From positions 1-15,800 of the forward strand of contig CAUBMI010000047.1 of NCBI GenBank assembly GCA_958436995.1: a stretch of DNA of 15,800 nucleotides, given 5' to 3'. The notes under the pieces were generated by a model. It was given only the letters and a program-made list of their open reading frames with translations, did no database searches and was not told where the DNA came from. Below, one piece after another: positions 7,573-13,994 of this stretch. Each line of letters opens with the position of its first letter. The first letter of the stretch is position 1. The position numbers and the translations under genes were made by a program. Source of the DNA: an uncultured Collinsella sp. (GTDB taxonomy: Bacteria > Actinomycetota > Coriobacteriia > Coriobacteriales > Coriobacteriaceae).

Positions 7573-9432
7573 ATGGCGATTCTTTTGGGATGCGATTCCG
7601 TCAGCCTAGAGTTTCCCACCAAGCATATTTTCGATAGCGTGACGCTCGGCGTGGGCGAGGGCGACCGCATTGGTATTGTCGGTAAAAACGGCGACGGCAA
7701 GTCGACGCTGCTGAGCGTGCTCGCCGGCACGCTGGAGCCCGATGACGGACGCGTGACGCACCGCCGCGGCACCACGATCGGTCTACTCGGCCAAAAGGAT
7801 CAGCTTGTCGGCACCGATACCGTGCATCATGCCGTTGTGGGCGACACGCCCGAGTACGAGTGGGCGTCGAGCCCCCGTACGCGCCAGATCCTCGCCGGCC
7901 TCATTAGCGATGTGCCCTGGGAGGGCATGGTAGGCGAGCTCTCGGGCGGTCAGCGCCGCCGCGTGGACCTCGCGCGCCTGCTGATCGGCGACTACGACGT
8001 GCTCATGCTCGATGAGCCCACCAACCACCTGGACATGCGCACCATCAACTGGCTTGCACGCCATCTTAAGGCCCGCTGGCAGCGCGGTCAGGGCGCGATG
8101 CTCGTGGTCACGCACGACCGCTGGTTCTTGGACGAGGTCTGCACCAGCATGTGGGAGGTCCACGACGGCCAGGTCGATCCCTTCGAGGGCGGTTACTCCG
8201 CATATATCCTTCAACGCGTAGAGCGCGACCGCATGGCCGCCGTCACCGAGGAGCGCCGTCGCAACATGGCGCGCAAGGAGCTCGCGTGGCTGAGCCGCGG
8301 CGCCCAGGCTCGTTCCACCAAGCCCAAGTTTCGCGTTGAGGCTGCTCGCGAGCTGATCGCCGACGTGCCGCCCGTACGTGACGAGCTAGAGCTCAAGCGC
8401 CTGGCCGTGAGCCGCCTGGGCAAGCAGGTTATCGATGTGGTCGACGTGGACGCCGGCTATGCGGATGCCGATGGCACGTCCAAACAGGTGCTCACCGATG
8501 TGACCTGGCTCATTGGTGCGGGCGATCGCTATGGTCTTTTGGGCGAGAACGGCGCCGGCAAGTCCACGTTGCTCGACGTGATTCAGGGCAAGATCGCGCC
8601 CCTGCGCGGTCGCGTGAAGATTGGCCAGACGGTGCGCTTTGGCGTGCTGTCGCAGCAGCTCGAGGAACTCGAGCCCTACATGGGCGACACGATTCGCGAG
8701 GTGCTCAGCAACTATAAGAAGTACTACGTCATAGACGGCAAGGAGACTTCGCCCGAGAAGCTTTGCGAGCGTCTGGGCTTTTCGACGCAGCAGCTCTGGA
8801 GCCGCATCGGCGATCTTTCGGGCGGCCAGCGCCGCCGCCTGTCGCTGTCGCTGACGATCCTGGACGAACCCAACGTGCTCATCTTGGACGAGCCCGGCAA
8901 CGACCTGGATACCGATATGCTGGCGATTGTCGAGGACCTGCTCGACGGCTGGCCCGGCACGCTGATTCTGGTGACGCACGACCGCTTTTTGATGGAGCGC
9001 GTGACTGACCAGCAGTGGGCGCTGCTCGATGGCCATCTGACGCATATGCCTGGCGGCGTCGACCAGTACCTGCGCCTGTGCAACGCCACCGCCGAGGGCG
9101 AGCCCGTGGGTGCACCGAGCGCCAAGACCGGCACGTTTGACACCGGTGCCGCGGCGGCTGCGGCCGAAAAGCCCAAGTCGAGCGGCCAGCCCAATGGCCT
9201 TTCCAACGCCGAACGCCAGAAGCTTCGCCGCGAGGTGAGCTCGCTCGAGCGCAAAATGGAGACGCAGCGCGCCCGCGTGGAGGAGGCCGAGGCCGCGATG
9301 GCTCAGGTCGACCCCACCAACTACACGGCGCTGGGCGAGCAGCAGGCAAAGATCGACGAGGCCCACGCCGCCATGGACGAGTTGGAGATGGCGTGGCTCG
9401 AGGCGAGCGAGAGGCTCGAGGGCGAGGAGTAG
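7573..9432 (+). CDS. ABC-F family ATPase, Uup-like
   Basis: A 619-residue soluble protein with two ABC domains and no membrane segments, as in ABC-F ribosome-associated ATPases. Domain 1: G-K-N-G-D-G-K-S-T (37-45), L-S-G-G-Q (123-127), L-D-E-P-T-N-H-L-D (146-154). Interdomain linker at about 215-275, with the W-L-S-R-G-A-Q-A-R-S-T-K pattern (239-250). Domain 2: G-E-N-G-A-G-K-S-T (324-332), L-S-G-G-Q (415-419), L-D-E-P-G-N-D-L-D (438-446). The C-terminal 540-617 is charged and predicted coiled coil, as in Uup. Second-site D-L-D rather than H-L-D also favours Uup; the Gly in place of Thr is uncommon. The ATG at 7573 follows GAAGGAG. A Cof-type phosphatase gene starts 6 bases later. Antibiotic resistance cannot be claimed. 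Confidence 0.92.
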   Translation: MAILLGCDSVSLEFPTKHIFDSVTLGVGEGDRIGIVGKNGDGKSTLLSVLAGTLEPDDGRVTHRRGTTIGLLGQKDQLVGTDTVHHAVVGDTPEYEWASSPRTRQILAGLISDVPWEGMVGELSGGQRRRVDLARLLIGDYDVLMLDEPTNHLDMRTINWLARHLKARWQRGQGAMLVVTHDRWFLDEVCTSMWEVHDGQVDPFEGGYSAYILQRVERDRMAAVTEERRRNMARKELAWLSRGAQARSTKPKFRVEAARELIADVPPVRDELELKRLAVSRLGKQVIDVVDVDAGYADADGTSKQVLTDVTWLIGAGDRYGLLGENGAGKSTLLDVIQGKIAPLRGRVKIGQTVRFGVLSQQLEELEPYMGDTIREVLSNYKKYYVIDGKETSPEKLCERLGFSTQQLWSRIGDLSGGQRRRLSLSLTILDEPNVLILDEPGNDLDTDMLAIVEDLLDGWPGTLILVTHDRFLMERVTDQQWALLDGHLTHMPGGVDQYLRLCNATAEGEPVGAPSAKTGTFDTGAAAAAAEKPKSSGQPNGLSNAERQKLRREVSSLERKMETQRARVEEAEAAMAQVDPTNYTALGEQQAKIDEAHAAMDELEMAWLEASERLEGEE

Positions 9433-9438
9433 GCGAGG

Positions 9439-10209
9439 ATGATCAAGGCCGCGTTTTTTGATATCGACGGCACGCTGCTGAGCTTTGAGACGCACCGGAT
9501 TCCGGCGTCGGCGCAGCAGGTACTCGACAGCTTTCACGAGCAGGGGATTGCGTGCGTCATTGCCACGGGTCGCCCGACCTACCAGATGCCCGATTGGCTG
9601 TTCGATCTTGGTTGGGATGCGTACATTACGCTTTCGGGCCAGCACTGTTTTGATGCCGAGGGCGTTTACCGTAGCTGCCCGATCGATCCGGACGACGTTG
9701 CGGTGATTGTGGACCAGGTGGCCGAGGGGCGCTACGACTCGCTGTGCATGCAGGGCGAGAACTCGTTTGTGAACCGCCTGTCCGAGCGCGTGGTGACGGC
9801 CGGCAACAACGCGGGGATCGTCTACCACGAGGAGCCGTTTGAGCACGCCTTTGAAGCGCCGGTCTACCAGTTTTGCGCCTTTGTGGATCCTGCCGACGAG
9901 CATATCGTGACCGATGCGGTGTCGCATTCGCTCACTACGCGCTGGTGCGACCTGTTCTGCGACATTATTCCCGCTAACGGCGGCAAGGACCTGGGCGTGG
10001 CAGCGACGCTGGAGCGCCTGGGTGTCGACGCGAGCGAGGCGATCGCCTTTGGCGACGGCGAGAACGACCTGTCGATGTTCTCGGCCGTGGGCACAAGTGT
10101 GGCCATGGGCAACGCGCAGGATACCGTGAAGGCCGCAGCGACCTACGTGACGACCGCCGTAGACGACGATGGCATCTACAACGCCGCGAAGCACTTTGGC
10201 CTCGTGTAG
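9439..10209 (+). CDS. Cof-type HAD phosphatase (subfamily IIB)
   Basis: A 256-residue HAD hydrolase of the Cof/YidA type, acting on small phosphorylated metabolites in the cytoplasm. Motif I is F-F-D-I-D-G-T-L (6-13, Asp8 and Asp10), motif II I-A-T-G-R-P (41-46), the motif III lysine is in N-G-G-K-D-L-G (Lys183), and motif IV is F-G-D-G-E-N-D (204-210). The cap between 80 and 180 is of the C2 type, typical of Cof. The start follows the ABC-F stop by 6 bases with a GGCGAGG ribosome site, so the two genes form an operon. No functional link between the two families is apparent, and the substrate is unknown. Confidence 0.93.
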   Translation: MIKAAFFDIDGTLLSFETHRIPASAQQVLDSFHEQGIACVIATGRPTYQMPDWLFDLGWDAYITLSGQHCFDAEGVYRSCPIDPDDVAVIVDQVAEGRYDSLCMQGENSFVNRLSERVVTAGNNAGIVYHEEPFEHAFEAPVYQFCAFVDPADEHIVTDAVSHSLTTRWCDLFCDIIPANGGKDLGVAATLERLGVDASEAIAFGDGENDLSMFSAVGTSVAMGNAQDTVKAAATYVTTAVDDDGIYNAAKHFGLV

Positions 10210-10216
10210 CTGCGAC

Positions 10217-10270
10217 CCGGCACTTGGGGACGCTCCTTATCTGCCGGCAGCTGGGGACACTCCTTGCGGG
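10217..10270 (+). repeat. Two tandem 27-bp units with TGGGGAC core
   Basis: Two 27-bp units (10217-10243, 10244-10270) both begin CCGGCA and both contain TGGGGAC-R-CTCCTT, differing mainly in their last bases. The first unit can also pair CCGGCA with TGCCGG (10242-10247). They lie immediately after the Cof phosphatase stop. This is the only tandem case among the GGGGAC-core elements in the window. Confidence 0.6.
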
Positions 10271-10288
10271 GCGTTCCCATTTTGTTTT
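10252..10288 (+). terminator. Terminator-like hairpin formed from the second repeat unit
   Basis: TGGGGAC (10252-10258) pairs with GTTCCCA (10273-10279) with one G-T wobble, and TTTTGTTTT follows. The stem is short (7 bp), but its place after the ABC-F/Cof operon fits a terminator. The left arm is the GGGGAC repeat core itself. Confidence 0.5.
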
Positions 10289-10312
10289 CATCTCGCACGT
10301 TTTGTGAAACGC

Positions 10313-10393
10313 GGCTAACTTTTTGGTCAATGCAGTAAGACATGGTCAACTTTTGCGGTAAAGTAAGCCAAGGAAAGTATCCAAAGGCTAACT
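10313..10393 (+). promoter_or_regulatory. Upstream region of the metal regulator with direct repeats
   Basis: Two copies of GGCTAACT (10313-10320, 10386-10393) and two copies of TGGTCAA (10324-10330, 10343-10349, 19 bases apart) lie ahead of the DtxR-type gene. GGCTAAC resembles one half of the classical DtxR iron box, whose palindrome is built on TTAGSCTAA, so autoregulation is plausible. No strong -35/-10 pair is visible. This is a suggestion from half-site similarity only. Confidence 0.3.
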
Positions 10394-10417
10394 AGCAATC
10401 ATCGCGAAAGGCGGCCC

Positions 10418-10807
10418 ATGGCCCTACGTGAATCCGGAGAAGACTATCTCGAATCGATCTACGTCCTATCGGAACGTCAGGGCATCGTGCGCTCGATCGA
10501 CGTTGCCGAATACTTGGGCGTAACCAAAGCAAGCGTCTCTAAAGCCATGGCGGCCTTGGAGAGCACCGGCTACGTGGAGATGGGCAAACGCGACGTGCAT
10601 CTGACGGAACGCGGTCTTGAGGTTGCCCGTCAAATGTGGGAGCGCCACTGCTTTTTTGTAGGTCTGCTAGAGGACGCAGGCGTAACGCCCGAGGTCGCGT
10701 CGCAAGAGGGCTGCCACATGGAGCACTGCCTGAGCGAGGAGAGCTTCGAGAAGTTGAGGTCGATGTTGGGCCGGGGCGAGGCGACGGATTCAACCTCGGT
10801 ATCCTAA
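10418..10807 (+). CDS. DtxR/MntR-family metal-dependent transcriptional regulator
   Basis: A 129-residue regulator: winged-helix DNA-binding domain (residues 1-65, helix-turn-helix about 25-53) plus the short dimerisation/metal domain. It lacks the SH3-like third domain of DtxR, so its architecture is MntR-like. Ligand positions are mixed. Asp9 and Glu12 (G-E-D-Y-L-E) and His77 (E-R-H) match MntR, and Glu102-His103 are shared by both types. Cys99 (E-G-C-H-M-E-H) sits where DtxR has its Cys102 and MntR a Glu. Iron versus manganese therefore cannot be assigned. The ATG at 10418 follows GAAAGG. It stands alone, with no metal transporter next to it in the same direction. The C-terminus after residue 117 is low-complexity and shorter than in MntR. 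Confidence 0.88.
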   Translation: MALRESGEDYLESIYVLSERQGIVRSIDVAEYLGVTKASVSKAMAALESTGYVEMGKRDVHLTERGLEVARQMWERHCFFVGLLEDAGVTPEVASQEGCHMEHCLSEESFEKLRSMLGRGEATDSTSVS

Positions 10808-10943
10808 CGGATCCTCAGTAGCGCGGAGTTCACGCAAAGCGCGAACCAGCGACCGGGACCAGCGGCCCTTTCGGCCAAGTCCATTTCAGCAAAGGAGCAC
10901 CGCCAGCAAGCGATGCCCAAGAACTGCCAGCTACGTCACTGCA
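10808..10943. other. Non-coding stretch after the metal regulator
   Basis: There is no credible gene. A small hairpin GTTC-a-CGC-aaa-GCG-c-GAAC (10829-10847) lies 21 bases after the regulator stop but has no T-run. The reading frames across here have poor starts and run into the palindrome at 10944, so they are not called. Confidence 0.4.
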
Positions 10944-11070
10944 GGCCGGGGTCGGGCTTGGTTTTGAAAACAATCCGCAGCGCGAGGCCCGCCTTTCCGT
11001 TGCTCCGCAGGAGCAGGAAAGACGGGCCTCATGCGCGAGGACGTTTTCAAAACCAAGTCCGACCCCGGCC
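10944..11070. repeat. 127-bp near-perfect palindrome between convergent genes
   Basis: Outer arms of 28 bp (10944-10971 and 11043-11070) are complementary with one mismatch. An inner hairpin, GAGGCCCG (10984-10991) with CGGGCCTC (11023-11030) and then CTTTCC/GGAAAG and TGCTCC/GGAGCA, shares exactly the same centre, near 11007. The linking segments also pair partly. The RNA from either strand would fold into one long rod. It ends 16 bases from the ATPase stop codon, between the convergent regulator and ATPase genes. It could be a bidirectional terminator, a fold-back (MITE-like) element, or both. No direct repeats flank it clearly. Confidence 0.85.
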
Positions 11071-11086
11071 GGAGGGACCACGGGTG

Positions 11087-13039
11087 CTACAGGTTCTTGA
11101 CACCCATCGCGCGCATGGCGTTCAGGATGGCGATGATCGCCACGCCTACGTCGCCAAAGACGGCAAGCCACATATTGGCGATACCCAGCGCTGCCAGCAC
11201 AAGGATCAGCAGCTTAATGCCCAGTGCAAAGATGATGTTCTGCCAAACAATCGACATGGTCTTGCGCGCCACGCGGATCGCGCGGGAAATGTTGGACGGC
11301 TTGTCGTCCATCAGCACCACGTCGGCGGCCTCGATCGCGGCGTCGGAGCCCATGGCGCCCATGGCAATGCCCACATCGGCGCGCGTAAGCACAGGCGCGT
11401 CGTTGATACCGTCGCCGACAAAGGCGAGCTTGCCCTTGCCACTTTCGGCCGCGAGTAGTGCCTCAACGCGCTCGACCTTGTCGCCCGGCAGGAGCTGCGC
11501 GTGGAACTCGTCGAGACCGAGTTGCTTGGCCACAGACGCTGCAACCTCCTCGCGGTCGCCCGTGAGCATGACGGTGCGGTTGATACCGGCGGCATGCAGG
11601 TCGCGAATCGTTTGCTCCGCATCGGCCTTAACGGTGTCTGCAATCACGATGTGGCCGGCGTACACGCCGTCAACGAGCACGTGGAGGATCGTGCCGACAA
11701 CCTCGCAGTCCGGTGCTTCAACGCCGGCCGCGCCGAGCATCTTGGCGTTGCCAACGACGACGTGCTTGCCGTCGATGGTTGCCGTCACGCCGTGGCCCGC
11801 GTCGTTGGCGGAGTCGCTCACGCGCTTGGGGTCGACCTCGCCCTGGTAGGCGTCGCGCACGGACTGCGCGATGGGGTGATCGGAGAACGACTCAGCAAGG
11901 GCTACGACTTCGAGCAGCGACTGCTCGGTATAGCCAGCCTCGGGGTGCACCGCGACGACTGAGAACGTGCCGTTGGTGAGGGTGCCCGTTTTGTCGAAGA
12001 CGATGGTGTCTACGTCGGCGAGCGTCTCGAGGTAGTTGGAGCCCTTGATGAGAACGCCCAGCTTGGACGCGCCGCCGATGCCGCCAAAGAAACTGAGCGG
12101 CACGCCGATCACGAGCGCACACGGGCAGCTGACGACCAGGAAGGTCAGGCCGCGCAGGATCCAGTCGGACCAGGCGCCGGTGACCAAACCGCCGCCGAGC
12201 GCGAGTACCGCGGCCGCGCCGGTGACGGCGGGCGTGTAGACGCGGGCGAAGCGCGTGATGAAGTTCTCGGTGCGCGCCTTCTTTTCGCTGGCATTCTCCA
12301 CGAGTTCCAGGACGCGCGCGACGGTGGACTCGCCAAAGGGCTTGGTGGTGCGCACGTGGATGAGGCCCGTCATGTTGATGCAACCGCTGATGATATCGTC
12401 TCCGGTTTTGGCCGGACGGGGGACTGACTCGCCAGTAAGGGCGGCGGTATCGAGCTGTGTCTCGCCTTCGACGATGATGCCGTCGATGGGCACGCGCTCG
12501 CCAGGCTTGACGACGATGACGGTGCCGACGGCGATGTCATCGGGGAAGACTTGCTCGAGCGTGCCGTCGGGCTGCTCGACGTTAGCGTAGTCGGGCGCGA
12601 TGTCCATCATGGCACTGATCGACTTGCGGCTCTTGCCCACAGCGTATGCCTGGAACAGCTCGCCGACCTGGTAGAACAGCATGACGGCGGCGCCTTCGGC
12701 CATGTGCGGGTCGGTATCGGGGAAGAGCACCATGGCAAACGCGCCGATGGTCGCGACTGCCATAAGGAAACTCTCGTCGAAGGCCTTGCCGCGGCGGATG
12801 TTATTGAATGCCTTTTGCAGTACGTCGTATCCGGCAATCAAAAACGGCACGAGGAACAGCGCGAAGCTGGCGTAGATGTTGCCAGGCTCCCCAAATGCGA
12901 TAGTGAGGGCGCCGAGCTCGTCGAGGGCATAAACAACGGCAAAAATGCCCAGTGCTACCAGGATGCGGTTGCGCTTGTGCTCAAGGGACTCTTTCTTCTT
13001 GCGCTTCTTCTTTTTCTTTTTGGGATCGGCGGCTGCCAT
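11087..13039 (-). CDS. P1B-type heavy-metal-exporting ATPase (Zn/Cd/Pb)
   Basis: A 650-residue membrane pump, likely exporting Zn2+, Cd2+ or Pb2+. In order: Lys/Arg-rich N-terminus (7-16), four membrane segments, T-G-E-S (202-205, actuator), membrane metal site S-C-P-C-A-L-V (304-310), phosphorylation site D-K-T-G-T-L-T (Asp349), S-D-H-P-I (387-390, with the P1B His-Pro pair), G-D-G-I-N-D-A-P (542-549), and a final membrane pair containing Asp630 (F-G-D-V-G), the extra ligand typical of ZntA/CadA. Unlike most ZntA/CadA proteins it has no N-terminal HMA domain; that domain is encoded separately just upstream. The ATG at 13039 has GGGAGGT eight bases ahead. An ArsR-type operator (13063-13083) precedes it. 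Copper specificity is unlikely because the Zn-type Asp is present. Confidence 0.95.
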   Translation of the reverse strand: MAAADPKKKKKKRKKKESLEHKRNRILVALGIFAVVYALDELGALTIAFGEPGNIYASFALFLVPFLIAGYDVLQKAFNNIRRGKAFDESFLMAVATIGAFAMVLFPDTDPHMAEGAAVMLFYQVGELFQAYAVGKSRKSISAMMDIAPDYANVEQPDGTLEQVFPDDIAVGTVIVVKPGERVPIDGIIVEGETQLDTAALTGESVPRPAKTGDDIISGCINMTGLIHVRTTKPFGESTVARVLELVENASEKKARTENFITRFARVYTPAVTGAAAVLALGGGLVTGAWSDWILRGLTFLVVSCPCALVIGVPLSFFGGIGGASKLGVLIKGSNYLETLADVDTIVFDKTGTLTNGTFSVVAVHPEAGYTEQSLLEVVALAESFSDHPIAQSVRDAYQGEVDPKRVSDSANDAGHGVTATIDGKHVVVGNAKMLGAAGVEAPDCEVVGTILHVLVDGVYAGHIVIADTVKADAEQTIRDLHAAGINRTVMLTGDREEVAASVAKQLGLDEFHAQLLPGDKVERVEALLAAESGKGKLAFVGDGINDAPVLTRADVGIAMGAMGSDAAIEAADVVLMDDKPSNISRAIRVARKTMSIVWQNIIFALGIKLLILVLAALGIANMWLAVFGDVGVAIIAILNAMRAMGVKNL

Positions 13040-13062
13040 GATTCAAACCTCCCATTTGAGTG

Positions 13063-13083
13063 TATGAACACTTGCTCATATAA
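13063..13083 (-). promoter_or_regulatory. ArsR/SmtB-type operator before the ATPase gene
   Basis: TATGAACA...TGCTCATATAA matches the operator arms ahead of arsR at 18 of 22 aligned positions, and has the same TATGA-N-TCATA dyad. It lies 24 bases before the ATPase start. On the minus strand TTATAT inside it could be a -10, with TTGCCG 18 bases upstream as -35. The ATPase therefore probably has its own metal-induced promoter in addition to read-through from arsR. Confidence 0.75.
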
Positions 13084-13094
13084 TTTCGCGAGCA

Positions 13095-13117
13095 AAGGCC
13101 GCGGCAAGCGCGGCCTT
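13095..13117 (-). terminator. Weak hairpin between HMA and ATPase genes
   Basis: On the minus strand AAGGCCGC pairs with GCGGCCTT around a 7-base loop, followed by only TTT in total. It lies 22 bases after the HMA stop and just upstream of the ATPase operator. It may be a partial terminator or processing site that lets the two cistrons be expressed at different levels. Confidence 0.45.
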
Positions 13118-13138
13118 ACAGGTCAACGTATGCGCGGG

Positions 13139-13357
13139 TTAGAGAATGATTTCGCAGTCCGGCTCGGCGTCGGCGGTGAACTCAACGACGCGGTCCAGGA
13201 CCTCGTCGAACTCGGCGTCGTCAGCCTCGAGCGTCAGCTTCTGGGTCATAAAGTTGACCGAAACGGACTTGACGCCATCGAGCTTAGCCAGCTCGTCCTG
13301 AAGTTCACGCGCGCAGTTGGCGCAATCGATCTCGTCGAGCTTGAACTGCTTTTTCAT
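13139..13357 (-). CDS. Free-standing heavy-metal-associated (HMA) domain protein
   Basis: A 72-residue single-domain protein with the ferredoxin-like HMA pattern. The metal loop is I-D-C-A-N-C-A (10-16, Cys12 and Cys15). An Asp directly before the first Cys is typical of the HMA domains of Zn/Cd ATPases (ZntA, CadA) rather than copper chaperones, which usually have Thr. Strands L-D-G-V-K-S-V-S-V-N and K-L-T-L-E-A follow as expected. A third Cys near the C-terminus (P-D-C-E) might also bind metal. The start has AAAGGAA upstream. Lying between arsR and an ATPase that lacks an HMA domain, it probably delivers or senses metal for that pump. Confidence 0.88.
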   Translation of the reverse strand: MKKQFKLDEIDCANCARELQDELAKLDGVKSVSVNFMTQKLTLEADDAEFDEVLDRVVEFTADAEPDCEIIL

Positions 13358-13420
13358 GGTGGGTTCCTTTCCCTGTGTTAGCGGTCTGGGTGCCGGCCGC
13401 GCTGATACCGTGGTTGATTG

Positions 13421-13786
13421 CTATTCGCAGATATGGCTCATGCCCTGGTTAAGCATGGTGTAGACGTGATCGTCGGCGAGCGAGTAGAGAATGTTGCGGC
13501 CGTCGCGGCGGAACTTGACCAGGTGCGACTGCTTAAGCGTGCGCAGCTGGTGCGATACTGCCGACTGCGAGGTTGCGGTCGCTTCGGCGATGTCAGCCAC
13601 GCAGAGCTCGCGGCCCATGAGGGCATAGAGGATCTTGATGCGTGTGGTGTCGCTGAAGACCTTGAACAGGTCGGCCAGGTCGTACAACAGCTCCTCGTCG
13701 GGAAGGTCCTCGGGCGAGCAGGTGGTGGGGACGATCGGCTCGGTGGCCTCGATGCCAGTCTTTGTTTCATCAGCGTGGCTGCTCAT
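13421..13786 (-). CDS. ArsR/SmtB-family metal-sensing repressor
   Basis: A 121-residue winged-helix repressor. The helix-turn-helix is around 62-90 (L-C-V-A-D-I-A-E, then S-Q-S-A-V-S-H-Q-L-R-T-L). The C-terminal helix carries a complete alpha-5 zinc site of the CzrA/SmtB type: Asp105-x-His107, ten residues, His118-x-x-Glu121, ending exactly on the last residue. Cys62 in the DNA-binding helix and Cys23 in the N-terminal tail are partial remnants of a CadC-type alpha-3N site, whose E-L-C-V-C-D motif is here E-L-C-V-A-D. Zn2+ or Co2+ sensing is therefore most likely. The ATG at 13786 follows AAAGGA with seven bases between. It is first in its operon, 63 bases before the HMA gene, and is probably autoregulated through 13800-13856. 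Confidence 0.94.
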   Translation of the reverse strand: MSSHADETKTGIEATEPIVPTTCSPEDLPDEELLYDLADLFKVFSDTTRIKILYALMGRELCVADIAEATATSQSAVSHQLRTLKQSHLVKFRRDGRNILYSLADDHVYTMLNQGMSHICE

Positions 13787-13799
13787 TGCAACATCCTTT

Positions 13800-13860
13800 C
13801 ATATGAACATGCGCTCATATAACTTACTTCCGATTATATGAGCGCATGTTCATATGTCAA
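13800..13860 (-). promoter_or_regulatory. arsR promoter with two operator copies in a perfect inverted repeat
   Basis: On the minus strand TTGACA (13855-13860) and TATAAT (13833-13838) are perfect consensus boxes 16 bases apart. Two 23-bp arms (13800-13822 and 13834-13856) are exact reverse complements separated by 11 bases. Each arm is itself a dyad with ATATGA and TCATAT ends, the ArsR/SmtB operator type. The upstream arm fills the spacer and the -10, and the downstream arm lies just after the expected transcription start. Repressor binding would block polymerase twice. Confidence 0.88.
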
Positions 13861-13936
13861 TACTATTTACGTTAATTTCGATGACTGCTTGCCGCCTCTG
13901 CGATTTTCTGCGGGTTGGGAGACATCGACGCAATGC

Positions 13937-13965
13937 TCGCCAACATATTTCGAGATGTTCGGCCA
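13937..13965 (-). repeat. Dispersed 29-bp repeat, copy 1
   Basis: Read on the minus strand it begins TGGCCGAACATCTCGAAA and continues into TATGTTGGCGA. It aligns without gaps to copies at 14128-14156, 15597-15625 and 15758-15786. Strand is given for the TGGCCGAA reading. On the other strand one frame reads S-P-T-Y-F-E-M-F-G. It forms an inverted pair with copy 2. Confidence 0.65.
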
Positions 13966-13994
13966 GCATGCTAAGAAAGCCACCTTGAGAAGCA

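Noticed and set aside
7573..9432. ABC-F protein as an antibiotic-resistance determinant
   Set aside because: The features fit the housekeeping Uup-like branch (second-site D-L-D, C-terminal coiled coil). Nothing in the sequence shows a resistance-type linker.
8386..10194. A 602-codon minus-strand open frame opposite the ABC-F and Cof phosphatase genes
   Set aside because: It is a composition shadow of high-G+C genes: Arg/His/Leu-rich, no domain, no ribosome site, and it spans two well-supported plus-strand genes.
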